A stretch of DNA of 64,000 bases from the NCBI RefSeq assembly GCF_026341825.1, contig NZ_JAPENY010000002.1:1645001-1709000 (forward strand), given 5' to 3'. The notes beneath the pieces were generated by a model, which saw nothing but the letters and a program-made list of their open reading frames with translations, had not been told where the DNA came from and did not search any database. Positions 43,415 through 51,423 of the stretch are shown piece by piece. The DNA comes from Streptomyces sp. NBC_00620 (GTDB lineage: Bacteria; Actinomycetota; Actinomycetes; Streptomycetales; Streptomycetaceae). Every line of letters begins with the position of its first letter. Within the stretch, counting starts at the first letter, position 1. The position numbers were made by a program, and so were the translations under genes.

Positions 43415-43801
43415 TCAGGCGGCGGCGAGGAGCACGGCGCGGACGGCCTTGTATTCCGGCTTGCGCGGCTTGTACTGCCGGGCGATCTCGGCGACCTGGG
43501 CGCGGGTGTACCGGTAGGCGGTGATCGTGTGGCGCTTGGTGCCGCTGAAGGTGCGGCGGATGCGGGCGCGGCGGCCCTTGACGCCCTTCTTCTTCGCCAC
43601 GGTGCGCAGGGCGTCGGCGGCGCCTTCGACGGTGGCGCGGTCGGCGCCGGTGGCGAGTACGTGGGTGACCAGGGAGCGGGGGCCGGTGCGGACACGGCGG
43701 GCGGCCTGGGCGATGGAGCGGCGCTCGGCGGAGGCGGCGCGGTTGGCGCGGGCCAGGTTGCGGAGCTTGGCGGCGGCGCGGCGGGCGGAGACAGAAGCCA
43801 T
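43415..43801 (-). CDS. Small, strongly basic protein, possibly DNA-binding
   Basis: 128 residues, ATG 43801 following leader and promoter. Very rich in Arg, Ala and Lys (RRAAAKLRNLARANRAASAE, KKGVKGRRARIRRTFSGTKR), suggesting nucleic-acid binding. YTRAQVAEIARQYKPRKPEY at the C-terminus could be a recognition helix region. It has its own conserved promoter, which suggests need for separate control. Confidence 0.6.
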   Translation of the reverse strand: MASVSARRAAAKLRNLARANRAASAERRSIAQAARRVRTGPRSLVTHVLATGADRATVEGAADALRTVAKKKGVKGRRARIRRTFSGTKRHTITAYRYTRAQVAEIARQYKPRKPEYKAVRAVLLAAA

Positions 43802-43826
43802 CGGGTTTTCCTTCGTTCGGGCGGTG

Positions 43827-43847
43827 TTGGCGGTTGCTCTCCACCAA
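43827..43847 (-). promoter_or_regulatory. AGAGCAA-loop leader hairpin
   Basis: Minus strand stem TTGGTGG/CCGCCAA (one G.U pair) around AGAGCAA, then CCCGAACGAAGGAAAACCCG before the ATG at 43801. Confidence 0.7.
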
Positions 43848-43853
43848 CAAGAG

Positions 43854-43865
43854 AAACAGTACAGC
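43854..43865 (-). promoter_or_regulatory. Conserved island promoter core
   Basis: Minus strand GCTGTACTGTTT directly upstream of the leader hairpin. TACTGT could be the -10. Confidence 0.6.
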
Positions 43866-43995
43866 ACAGGGAACATCGATGGGGGAGAAGTGCACAGAAA
43901 AATCAAGCAAGTCCTGGCGCCTACAAGGCGAAAGCCCGCCCCACCCACAACGGGCCGAGCGGGCGGAATTCCCCTTGCTGTTCCGTTGTTTGCGC

Positions 43996-44235
43996 CTAGA
44001 ACAGGGTGTCGCCCTGGGTGGTGGGCGTGGCGGCCGGCCCACGGGTGCGGGTGGCGCGGCGGGAGATTGGCGCGCCTCCGAACAGGGCGTCCGTTCCGTT
44101 CGCGTGGGTGACGGCGAGCACGGGCCGGGTGACGACGTCGGCGTCCACCAGGGCGAGCGGCTCGCCCGTGCCGAACTCGGTGTCGAAGTCAGCGGGGCGC
44201 ATGCCCGCCCAGTCGCGGCCCGCCATCTCGCTCAT
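43996..44235 (-). CDS. Small hypothetical protein (79 aa)
   Basis: 79 residues from ATG 44235, ATGA-coupled to the gene upstream. Acidic N-terminal half (RPADFDTEFGTGEPLALVDA), Arg/Thr-rich tail. Function unknown. Confidence 0.5.
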   Translation of the reverse strand: MSEMAGRDWAGMRPADFDTEFGTGEPLALVDADVVTRPVLAVTHANGTDALFGGAPISRRATRTRGPAATPTTQGDTLF

Positions 44236-44675
44236 TCGCCCTCCCTCGTCTCTCCAGTCGCGAGCCGCTCCCGGAGCTGCTCCCTGCATTCCCCGCATCC
44301 GCACGCGGCGATCAGGGCCGTCATCTTGTCGTCGCGGAGCGCGCCGAGCGCGTCCCCGATCAGCACCAGGGCGGCATGCCGGTACGCGGTGCGCATCGGG
44401 TTGTGGTCCGCGATCAGCTCCGCGAGGCTCTCCGAGGCGTCGATCAGCTCCGAGTAGAAGTCCTGCGCGGGCTGTGGCATCCGGAACAGGGCCTCGAAGG
44501 TGAACGGTTCGCCGTTGGTGGGGGCGGTGGCGAGCAGATCATTTACGTGGTCCCTCAGGGCTTCCAGTCTCCGCAGGAACACCCTGTCGGCGTTCCTCTT
44601 CTGGTAGGCGTGGCGCCATGCCTGAAGTGCAGCCGTGCAGTCCGGCGGAGCGCTGGGGTCGGTGGCAGTGGTCAC
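44232..44675 (-). CDS. Helical hypothetical phage protein
   Basis: 147 residues. Helical with ALQAWRHAYQKRNADRVFLR at the start and a Cys trio near the end (AACGCGECREQL). The next gene overlaps it. Function unknown; could bind metal. Confidence 0.58.
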   Translation of the reverse strand: MTTATDPSAPPDCTAALQAWRHAYQKRNADRVFLRRLEALRDHVNDLLATAPTNGEPFTFEALFRMPQPAQDFYSELIDASESLAELIADHNPMRTAYRHAALVLIGDALGALRDDKMTALIAACGCGECREQLRERLATGETREGE

Positions 44676-44747
44676 GGGGTCTCTCCTGTCTCGGGGGCGG
44701 GGCGGCGGGGTCGGGGCGCGGGCCGCGCCCCGTCGGGGAGCTGTCGG

Positions 44748-45203
44748 CTACGGGGCGGCAGTCTGGGAGCTCCCCGACGGCGTGGCGGGGTCGGGGAGCC
44801 CGTGGGCGGGAACGACGACAAGGAGTTCGTCCGCGTTGTTGAGCTGGCACACCGGGTCCAGCCCCAGGTCCCCGCGCGGCCAGACCGTGAGCGCGACCGG
44901 GGCGGTGAGGTAGGTGTGCGGGGTCGTGCGGTGCTGGCGGCACAGCTCGCACGGGCACGCGGGGTCGACGGGGCGCGGCCGGGCGGCGTACGGGATGCAG
45001 CCGTACGGCAGGTAGCTGACTCCGGCGTCGTGGCCCGGGTCGTGTCCGTAGACCTCGCCAAGCACCACGTCCCCGCGCTGGACGCGGTCGGCGCGGACGA
45101 TGCGCACGGCGGCCGGGTCGAAGTCGTACGGGTGGGCGCTGGCGGGGCGGGTGCTCAGGCGTACCGGGCGCGCGGTCGGGTCGAGGTCGAAGAACACGGG
45201 CAC
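44748..45203 (-). CDS. Hypothetical phage protein with CxCxxC motif
   Basis: 151 residues. N-terminal beta-rich region (VQRGDVVLGEVYGHDPGH) and DPACPCELCRQHRTTPHTY, a possible zinc site, followed by a Pro/Ser-rich end. No family recognised. Confidence 0.58.
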   Translation of the reverse strand: MPVFFDLDPTARPVRLSTRPASAHPYDFDPAAVRIVRADRVQRGDVVLGEVYGHDPGHDAGVSYLPYGCIPYAARPRPVDPACPCELCRQHRTTPHTYLTAPVALTVWPRGDLGLDPVCQLNNADELLVVVPAHGLPDPATPSGSSQTAAP

Positions 45204-45251
45204 TGGAAGTCCTTTCGAGGCGCGAGCGAGGGGCGCGGCGGCGGGAAGCCG

Positions 45252-45695
45252 TCAGTTGCGGGAGCGGTTGGCGGGGAGTTTGCCGACGGCCGTAGCGATG
45301 CCGAGGCGCCACCACTGGGCGCGCTCGCCGCCCCACTCGGCGCGCACGAACTCCGGCACGTCGAAGCCGAGGTGCGTAGCCGGTGCGCCCGGGTGCGGGT
45401 CGACCTGCTCCGGCGCCGGCTGCGGCACGGGCGCGGTGATGGCGGCCACGGCCTCCGAGGTGAAGACCCCCGGTCCCCACTCGTAGTCGGGCCCGGGGCC
45501 GGTCAGCTTCCAGAGGGCGTCTCCGCCGTGCTGGAGGGTGTAGCGCAGCTCCCACGTGACGCCCTGATGGGTGATTTCGTACGTGAGGCGGGTCCCGGTC
45601 TTGATGGTGCCGTCGAATGGGACGTTGACGGCGGCCAGGGCGGCGCGGAGCTGCTCGGTGTACTTGGCGGGGATGGCGCGGGGCAGGACGGACAC
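45252..45695 (-). CDS. Hypothetical phage protein
   Basis: 147 residues from GTG 45695. Contains TRLTYEITHQGVTWELRYTL, a beta-strand-rich core, and WWRLGIATAVGKLP at the C-terminus. Long upstream extension of the frame rejected because it runs across the leader of the neighbouring gene. Function unknown. Confidence 0.55.
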   Translation of the reverse strand: MSVLPRAIPAKYTEQLRAALAAVNVPFDGTIKTGTRLTYEITHQGVTWELRYTLQHGGDALWKLTGPGPDYEWGPGVFTSEAVAAITAPVPQPAPEQVDPHPGAPATHLGFDVPEFVRAEWGGERAQWWRLGIATAVGKLPANRSRN

Positions 45696-45766
45696 GGGGG
45701 GCCTCTCTCGGCAGTGCAGGGGCCGGGGCGCGGGCGAGGCGCCCCGGCGGGAAGCGGACGGGGCGG

Positions 45767-46294
45767 TCAGCCGTGCGGGTGGATCTCGCGGTACTCGGCG
45801 TCCAGGGCTTCCAGCGCGGCCGTGAACTCCGGGGTACCGGGCGCCTCTTCGAGGTCGCGCAGCTGGGCGCGGCCGTCGGGGTTGGTCGCCTTCGAGCCGT
45901 CGGGGTTCGTCCAGGCATACGCCGGGCGGCTCGCTACCGTCACGCAGAGCGCGGTGTCGTCTCCCGCGTTGGCGCACTCGTCGGGGAGCCCGTCGACGGT
46001 GCACACGCCGGACGGGGTGCAGTCGACGGGGAGCGCGACCGGCTTGTCCGTGCCGCATACGCGGTTGCCCATCGTGCGGCAGTCCCAGCCGGATTCGTCC
46101 TCGTCGACGATGCCGTCGCGGTTGTCGTCGCCGGGCGCGGTGACCGTGACGCCGGCCGTGGGGCGGGGCGTGGCGGAGGTGGGGGAGGCGGAGGGGCCGA
46201 GAGCCGCAGCGGCGCCGAGGAAGGCGGTGGCGAGTCCGGCGGCGAGGATCGCGGCCGGACGGGGGCGACGGGTCAGAGAGCGCGGCAGGCGCAT
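45767..46294 (-). CDS. Secreted protein with signal peptide
   Basis: 175 residues. An Arg-rich start and hydrophobic segment (AAILAAGLATAFLGAAAALG) form a typical Sec signal peptide. The mature part is Thr/Pro-rich, then acidic with six cysteines that could form disulfides (GWDCRTMGNRVCG, CTPSGVCTV, ECANAG...ALCVT). A DDNRDGIVDEDESG stretch resembles a Ca-binding loop. It is the first minus-strand gene of the divergent control region, with its own leader and promoter. Confidence 0.65.
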   Translation of the reverse strand: MRLPRSLTRRPRPAAILAAGLATAFLGAAAALGPSASPTSATPRPTAGVTVTAPGDDNRDGIVDEDESGWDCRTMGNRVCGTDKPVALPVDCTPSGVCTVDGLPDECANAGDDTALCVTVASRPAYAWTNPDGSKATNPDGRAQLRDLEEAPGTPEFTAALEALDAEYREIHPHG

Positions 46295-46321
46295 GGGGGT
46301 GTTCCTTCGTTCGGGGTGTGC

Positions 46322-46340
46322 CCGGGGTTGCTCTCCCCGG
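46322..46340 (-). promoter_or_regulatory. AGAGCAA-loop leader hairpin, leftward
   Basis: Minus strand stem CCGGGG/CCCCGG around AGAGCAA, then CCCCGAACGAAGGAACACCC before the ATG at 46294. Confidence 0.7.
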
Positions 46341-46382
46341 ACCGCCGTTTGGCGTGGGGCAGAACGTACCCGCCCCGAACGA

Positions 46383-46393
46383 AAAAGTACAGC
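46383..46393 (-). promoter_or_regulatory. Conserved island promoter core, leftward
   Basis: Minus strand GCTGTACTTTT, preceded by CCTT as in the rightward core at 46481. Together the two form a divergent control region about 100 bp apart. Confidence 0.6.
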
Positions 46394-46480
46394 AAGGAAA
46401 ATGCCCTATTGGCTCGATGCGGCACCGACCAGCCATTTTCAGGGGTATTTCGAGATCACCTCTTGCCATTGATTCCCCTT

Positions 46481-46492
46481 GCTGTACTATTC
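46481..46492 (+). promoter_or_regulatory. Conserved island promoter core, rightward
   Basis: GCTGTACTATTC. -10 TACTAT with TTGCCA 16 bases upstream. It should drive the rightward gene set from 46561. Confidence 0.68.
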
Positions 46493-46514
46493 TTGTTGGC
46501 GGTTCACCCCGCCG

Positions 46515-46533
46515 CCCCGGAGAGCAACCGGGG
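46515..46533 (+). promoter_or_regulatory. AGAGCAA-loop leader hairpin, rightward
   Basis: Stem CCCCGG/CCGGGG around AGAGCAA, then CCCGAAGCGAAGGAACCC and GTG at 46561. Between promoter and hairpin is a second inverted repeat (GGCGG/CCGCC). Confidence 0.7.
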
Positions 46534-46560
46534 CCCCGCCCGAAGCGAAGGAACCCTCTA

Positions 46561-46854
46561 GTGGCCGTCACCCTCGACAAAGCCCCGAAGCTCCTGTTCT
46601 TCCTGGCCATCGTCACCAACCCCGGCACCGGCACCACGCAGGTTCACCGCCTCACTCTCACCCCCGGTGACCTGACGTACGACGACCTGGTCATCGAGAT
46701 GCACGCGGAGAAGGACGCCATCGAGGGCGCCGAACTGATCTGCGTCATCGCCGGTGACCGCTCCGAGGGCTACGCCGAAGCACGCAAGGGCGAGACCAGC
46801 AACGAACTGTTCGGCCAGTGGCTCGACCAAGAACGCCTCGCCTCCGGCCTGTAA
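46561..46854 (+). CDS. Small hypothetical protein, first gene of the rightward arm
   Basis: 97 residues from GTG 46561. Alpha/beta (LLFFLAIVTNPGTGTTQVHR then DDLVIEMHAEKDAIEGAELI). Compact and acidic, no metal-binding motif. Position directly behind the strongest-looking promoter suggests early expression. Function unknown. Confidence 0.6.
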   Translation: MAVTLDKAPKLLFFLAIVTNPGTGTTQVHRLTLTPGDLTYDDLVIEMHAEKDAIEGAELICVIAGDRSEGYAEARKGETSNELFGQWLDQERLASGL

Positions 46855-46891
46855 GCCCTCTCGACCGCACCGCCCGCCACCCCCGGCGGGG

Positions 46892-46944
46892 GGTGCGCCC
46901 CGCCCCTGAGCCGGCCCACGACCGGAACGGGCGCAGGGCGCACC
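46892..46944. terminator. 9-bp stem with long loop
   Basis: GGTGCGCCC and GGGCGCACC separated by 35 bases, between the 97-residue gene and the next leader. Weaker than other terminators in the block. Confidence 0.4.
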
Positions 46945-46954
46945 GCCCCACCCC

Positions 46955-46975
46955 GTCCCGGAGAGCAACCGGGAC
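46955..46975 (+). promoter_or_regulatory. AGAGCAA-loop leader hairpin
   Basis: Stem GTCCCGG/CCGGGAC around AGAGCAA (7 bp), then CCCGAAGCGAAGGAACACCG before ATG 46999. Confidence 0.72.
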
Positions 46976-46998
46976 CCCCGAAGCGAAGGAACACCGCC

Positions 46999-47448
46999 AT
47001 GGCCACTGCCACCACCGCGCCGACCCTCACCACGGCCGACGTCACCGTCACCACCGACCACGCGGGCCGCGTGTACGCCGTCATCCCCGACGATGTCGCC
47101 CGCCCCCTGGCCGTCGCCGCGAAGGAGGGCATCGACCCCGAGGCGCGCGGCACCTTCTTCGAGTCCCGGCGCCACCCGGCGGACTCCTGGGCGGCCGCCA
47201 CGGTCCGAACTGTCTTCACCGCTCTACTCGACGCTCTGTCCGAAACGCCGGACGTCATTGCGGGCCTCGGCCTCTACCGCAGGTCCGACGGCGGCACCTT
47301 CTACGGCTTCATCGTCGGCACGAGCGCATGGGGCGCGGAAGCCCGCTGGTGGCTCGACTACGGCCAGCACGACGACCTGATCGTCCGGGGTGCCGCATCC
47401 ATCGAGCACGCGACCCGGGGCACCATCGCGGGCACCTGCACCTTCTGA
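46999..47448 (+). CDS. Hypothetical phage protein
   Basis: 149 residues. Beta-strand pairs (DVTVTTDHAGRVYAVIPDDV) and a helical middle (TVRTVFTALLDALSETPDVI), then AWGAEARWWLDYGQHDDLIV. No family recognised. It has its own leader but no promoter core, so it is probably read from 46481. Confidence 0.6.
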   Translation: MATATTAPTLTTADVTVTTDHAGRVYAVIPDDVARPLAVAAKEGIDPEARGTFFESRRHPADSWAAATVRTVFTALLDALSETPDVIAGLGLYRRSDGGTFYGFIVGTSAWGAEARWWLDYGQHDDLIVRGAASIEHATRGTIAGTCTF

Positions 47449-47572
47449 CAGCCGCCCCCGCCCCATGTCGCGCATGACACGCCCGCGCGCGATGGGACCG
47501 TCCAGGAAGTCCAGAAAGCGCGTCTGTCTGCCTCTGGCAGGGCGACGCAAGCCCTACCCGCCCGGCCCACTT

Positions 47573-47591
47573 CCGGCGAGAGCAACGCCGG
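47573..47591 (+). promoter_or_regulatory. AGAGCAA-loop leader hairpin
   Basis: Stem CCGGCG/CGCCGG around AGAGCAA, then ACCCGAACTGAAGGAGCACC before GTG 47617. Confidence 0.7.
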
Positions 47592-47616
47592 ATACCCGAA
47601 CTGAAGGAGCACCCCC

Positions 47617-49743
47617 GTGGCTACTGCCTCCCAGGCCCCCAGCACTGGCATCCCGAACGCCGACGAGATCCTCACCCTCGCACGCGCCTTTGGGCTGACC
47701 GTCACCGTGGACTCGGCCTCGAATGGCACGCAGGCCAGTCACGTAGTCCGCATCACCATCCCGGTTCCCGTCGCCTACGCCGGTACCGAGCTGGGCCGCG
47801 CCATCGCTGCCGACTTCGTGGCCATGCTGTGGACCAAGGGCACTCACAAAGGCGCTCGTGGCCGCATGGGCGACGCCACCGCCTGGAGCGCGGTCGGCGA
47901 CCGCAAGCTGCGCACCCTGCGCGCGGTCGTCGCCCGTGTCGAGACCATCGGCCATGACTCCAACCGCTACGCCCGGGATGCCGCCCCCCTCCCGGAGGAC
48001 GTCGTCGACGCCCCGCACGCCCTCTACATCGACGGAGAGCTGAGGCGCGAGGGCGTCTCCGCCGCGCGCGTCCGCCGCATCGTCAAGATCCGGCGCTTCC
48101 GGGGCTGGATCGTCCACCAGGACGACCAGGGCGCCATCTGCAGCGACAACCGCCGGTACGCCCCCATGGCACAGCCGGCCGTTACCGAGCCCCAGGCGAT
48201 CGACTTGAAGGGGCCCGCCATTGCCGCCTGGTCTTCGAAGCGCGTCAAGGTCAGTGATCTGGAGGTCGGCGACGAGTTCGTGACGCGCTGCAAGTGGACC
48301 GTCCTCGCGATCGACGGAGGTACGTTCACCGCCGTGAGCAACGAGGGCCAGGAGGTCACGCAGACCGTGCCCGAGGACACGATGGTTCTGCGGACCCGTC
48401 GCGCGCTGGACAAGCTCCAGGATCAGCCGCCGGTCGACGAGCGCAAGCACGTCCGCATCGTCAACGGCGGCACCCCCGAGATCATCGACACCCGCGACGC
48501 GCTCGCCGAGATGAACATTGCCCAGATGGAGGGCAAGCGCGACGTCCGCACGATGTCCTCCAGCCGCTCGACCGCCCACATCGTCTACAAGGACCCCGCG
48601 CGCGGCACGGTGGAGCTGCGCCCCGCCACGACCGAGGACCTCGCCCCTGCCGCCCGCCCGGCCGCTAAGGTCCTCGCCGCCGACCCGATCCCCGCCGGGT
48701 CCTCCGTCGTCGATGGCATGCCCGGCCGCGAGATCACCCGCGAGGAGCTGCGCATACCCCGGAGCGTCCTCGCCCACGACGCGTACGTCGTGCAGCTCCG
48801 GGACTCCGGCGGGTGGATCCTGCCCAACCACGACGACACGGCCGACATCACGCGTGGCGGCGTCGCAATGGTGCTGCGCCGCATGCTCGACAACGCCCCC
48901 GGCCGCGCCCGCACCACGCTGGACACCGACGGCACCGTCTACGTGTCCAACGGTCGCCAGGCAGCCCGGTACATCCCCGTGGAGCGGTTCGCCCGCTACA
49001 GGCCCGGGACGTGCCCGGGGTGCCACACCTCGTACGCGGAGAACGGAGACGGCCCGTGCGCCGGTGGCCGTTCCGTCCCCATCCGCGACTACGGCCAGGA
49101 GGCGGCCGAGCTGCTCGGCGAGGGTGAGCGCTGGGTGAAGCACTTCCGCGTGTTCGGCGAGGAGCCCAAGACCACGCCCGTGGACCGCGCGGCGGCGCTG
49201 GACCTGATCGTGATGGTGCTGCGCGGCGAGTGGACGGTGTACCGCGCCGACGAGGGCGGCGTGAACCTGGAGTCGACGACGGGTGAGTCGGGGTACTGGC
49301 TGGAGCCGCTCGACGAGGAGCAGCGCGCGGCCGAGGCCGCCCGCATCCGCACCGAGGCCGCCCGCGAGGCGTACGCGCACGGTGTCCGCCTTGAGGCGCA
49401 GCAGCTCGCTACCAACCAGGTGATCGAGGAGCGGGCCCGCAAGTCGCTCGCCGCCATCCTCGCCCCGGAAGCCGCAGAGGGGAAGGCCGGGTTCGTCTTC
49501 CATACCAACCACCTGGCCGTACGCCTCCGTAGCGTCACCTCCGACGGCAACGACTTTCCGCCCCTCACCGAATCACTCCGGCTCCGCCTCGAGTTCTGCG
49601 GATGGTTCGCCGAGCCCGCCCAGGGCCACGGCCTGCGGCTCGCCCCTCCCGCCGAGCAGGCCATGGAGATCGTCCAGGAGGGCCAGCGCCGCAGCGTGGC
49701 CGCCGCGCACGCCCAGGCGCTCGCCGAGCACGCCCAGCGCTGA
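47617..49743 (+). CDS. Large hypothetical phage protein (708 aa)
   Basis: Starts GTG 47617 behind a leader. Contains several separate modules: an N-terminal alpha/beta part, a beta-strand unit KVSDLEVGDEFVTRCKWTVL similar to the start of the protein at 53630 (AQELTVGDQLMYNYGSVYQI), a linker, a Cys motif (GTCPGCHTSYAENGDGPC) near residue 465, and a helical acidic C-terminal third. No catalytic signature recognised. Size and modular make-up suggest a multi-domain binding protein. Function unknown. Confidence 0.65.
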   Translation: MATASQAPSTGIPNADEILTLARAFGLTVTVDSASNGTQASHVVRITIPVPVAYAGTELGRAIAADFVAMLWTKGTHKGARGRMGDATAWSAVGDRKLRTLRAVVARVETIGHDSNRYARDAAPLPEDVVDAPHALYIDGELRREGVSAARVRRIVKIRRFRGWIVHQDDQGAICSDNRRYAPMAQPAVTEPQAIDLKGPAIAAWSSKRVKVSDLEVGDEFVTRCKWTVLAIDGGTFTAVSNEGQEVTQTVPEDTMVLRTRRALDKLQDQPPVDERKHVRIVNGGTPEIIDTRDALAEMNIAQMEGKRDVRTMSSSRSTAHIVYKDPARGTVELRPATTEDLAPAARPAAKVLAADPIPAGSSVVDGMPGREITREELRIPRSVLAHDAYVVQLRDSGGWILPNHDDTADITRGGVAMVLRRMLDNAPGRARTTLDTDGTVYVSNGRQAARYIPVERFARYRPGTCPGCHTSYAENGDGPCAGGRSVPIRDYGQEAAELLGEGERWVKHFRVFGEEPKTTPVDRAAALDLIVMVLRGEWTVYRADEGGVNLESTTGESGYWLEPLDEEQRAAEAARIRTEAAREAYAHGVRLEAQQLATNQVIEERARKSLAAILAPEAAEGKAGFVFHTNHLAVRLRSVTSDGNDFPPLTESLRLRLEFCGWFAEPAQGHGLRLAPPAEQAMEIVQEGQRRSVAAAHAQALAEHAQR

Positions 49744-49914
49744 CCCGTCCGGCGCCGCCCACCAGGACCGGTGGGCGGCGATCGGTAGGTGGTGGCCGCG
49801 ATGGTCCGCGCGTACGAGCGGGCGCCGTCGTCGGTGCCTGCTGCTCCGCCGGCCGCCGCCTCCCCTGGCAGCTCCCCGCCCCCGCCCCCGCCCTACCGTG
49901 TCGAAGGATCTCCC

Positions 49915-50391
49915 GTGTCTGCTGCTGCCCTGTTCGACCTACCCAAGTCCGAGGCCCTCGCCGTCGTCTCGCGCCCGTCCGGGGTCACGGTCCTGTCGTA
50001 CGGGCTGGGCGCGGACAGTACGGCGATTCTGTTGATGTTCCTCGCCGACCCGGAGCGGTACGGGCTCCGGCCGGACCTGTCGGATTTGGTGATCGTGCAC
50101 GCGGTCACGGGGGACGAGTGGCCGGACTCTCTGGACTACGTCGACCGCCTGGTGCTCGCGCTGCTCCGTGCCGCCCGGGTACGCCTGGTGCAGATCGCCC
50201 GGGGCGGGCCGGAGGACGCCGACGGGGTGGTGGTCCTCGACGACTCCCGGGCGCCGCGCCGGATCCACGCTCAGGGCCCGTGGCGTCTGTCGGACGAGCT
50301 GCGCGCGGCCGGGACCGTTCCGCAGATGGCGCGGGGCAAGCGCACGTGGTGTGTTAACTGCACCAGTGCCTCTGTTCATGAGGCGAGTTGA
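49915..50391 (+). pseudogene. PAPS-reductase-like PP-loop protein, 5' part (interrupted gene)
   Basis: 158 residues from GTG 49915 (GAAGGA six bases upstream). The PP-loop SYGLGADSTAI (residues 28-38) and IVHAVTGDEWPDSLDYVDRL, then DDSRAPRRIHAQGPWRLSDE, are typical of actinophage PAPS-reductase/ATP-pyrophosphatase proteins. The reading frame stops abnormally after RGKRTW. The expected continuation, SIKFKGWCLDQW, is found 1.15 kb downstream at about 51496. The intervening DNA holds an integrase remnant and two small genes. The part that adenylates is preserved; the product is probably inactive unless the insert is removed. Confidence 0.75.
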
Positions 50392-50415
50392 TGCACACAG
50401 TGGGAGAAGTTCCTG

Positions 50416-50595
50416 TTGTTAGACCTGCGCCACCAGCTGATCGAGGGCCGGACCGATGTGCCCCGCGTCGGATCAGTGATCAAGCTGGAAACCATCCCCT
50501 GGTACGCCGTTGCCGACGCTGACGGAGCGGTTGTCGCTCCCGTCGTCTCGTACCTGCGAGACCTGGTCCTGGACGACAATCGACCGCCGACCGGT
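50416..50595 (+). pseudogene. Tyrosine-integrase N-terminal remnant
   Basis: From TTG 50416, about 60 residues reading LIEGRTDVPRVGSVIKL and VSYLRDLVLDDNRPPT, which match the N-terminal arm of Streptomyces tyrosine recombinases. After about 50595 the frame becomes non-family. Core-binding and catalytic domains are absent. It lies inside the insert that splits the PAPS-reductase-like gene. Confidence 0.6.
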
Positions 50596-50669
50596 GAACG
50601 CCATCACCTCTCAGGCATGGCGAGCGGCGCGGCCAGCGGAATGCCGGAGTGTCGTGGTCTACTGATAGG

Positions 50670-50687
50670 GATGCGCACTTCCGCATC
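50670..50687. promoter_or_regulatory. Small inverted repeat upstream of the insert genes
   Basis: GATGCG and CGCATC flank CACTTC, 27 bases before the ATG at 50714. A possible operator or promoter-overlapping site. Confidence 0.35.
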
Positions 50688-50713
50688 AATAGGCAGATAC
50701 CGGAGGTTAGTTC

Positions 50714-50920
50714 ATGGCTTCCATAGTGGAGACCCTGACTATCGCTGCCACGTCGGGCGCGTTCCTTGCCGGAGCTGCATCCCGGTATGTCGCGTTCCGA
50801 ATCACGCGTCGCGAGGCTGCCCGGGGTCGGCAGCGAAGGGTCGTCGTCCAGCTGGCTCGCAGTTTGCGATCTGGGGAGGCCCCGCGAGACATGGGCGAAC
50901 TCGGGGGGTCGGGCCGATGA
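50714..50920 (+). CDS. Small membrane protein in the insert
   Basis: 68 residues, ATG 50714 with GGAGG seven bases upstream. One hydrophobic N-terminal segment (ASIVETLTIAATSGAFLAGA), then a basic tail (RITRREAARGRQRR). Coupled by ATGA to the following gene. No family recognised; probably a membrane partner of the next protein. Confidence 0.6.
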   Translation: MASIVETLTIAATSGAFLAGAASRYVAFRITRREAARGRQRRVVVQLARSLRSGEAPRDMGELGGSGR

Positions 50921-51375
50921 AGCCGAGCCAGCGAGATCAAGACCTTCGGGACATCTATCAGCTCGTGCTGCAGCGGACAGACCTGGACGGCCCTGGCAAG
51001 GCCGCGCTGCTTGAGGCATGGAACGCTCGCGAGCAGCGTGAGCACGAACGGAAACAGCGGGAAGATGAGCGGAAGCAACAGCGCTTCGAGACTGTGATGG
51101 GCTTCCTCGCGCTGATCGCGTTGCTCCTGGCCACCGTTTGGCTGGCCCAAGGTGGACATGCCTGGGTCGCAGTCGCACTCATCCCCCCGATGGTCGTGGT
51201 GGTTGCTAAGTTCCTCGGTCGGCCTGTCACCGCGTCGGAGGCGAGCCTGATCGGCTCGGGGGTCAGTGGCGCTTTCCGCGGCCTGCGGCAGGCCTTGAAC
51301 GTTGCGGCACCGCCGCCTGCATCACCAGCTGGTCCGCTGCCGACCGGCGGCCCGGCTGGTCCGCCAGTGCCATAA
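50917..51375 (+). CDS. Small membrane protein with coiled coil in the insert
   Basis: 152 residues. Helical charged N-terminal half (NAREQREHERKQREDERKQQ, a likely coiled coil), two adjacent hydrophobic segments (ETVMGFLALIALLLATVWLA and AWVAVALIPPMVVVVAKFLG), and a Pro/Ala-rich tail. It is co-translated with the 68-residue protein, and a strong terminator follows. A role as an element-encoded membrane pair is inferred. Confidence 0.6.
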   Translation: MKPSQRDQDLRDIYQLVLQRTDLDGPGKAALLEAWNAREQREHERKQREDERKQQRFETVMGFLALIALLLATVWLAQGGHAWVAVALIPPMVVVVAKFLGRPVTASEASLIGSGVSGAFRGLRQALNVAAPPPASPAGPLPTGGPAGPPVP

Positions 51376-51383
51376 GGACAGCG

Positions 51384-51421
51384 CGAAGGCCGGGACGGAG
51401 CTCGCTCCGTCCCGGCCTTCG
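51384..51421. terminator. 17-bp perfect stem-loop
   Basis: CGAAGGCCGGGACGGAG and complement around a 4-base loop, nine bases after the stop at 51375. It ends the two-gene insert transcript. Confidence 0.85.
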
Positions 51422-51423
51422 TC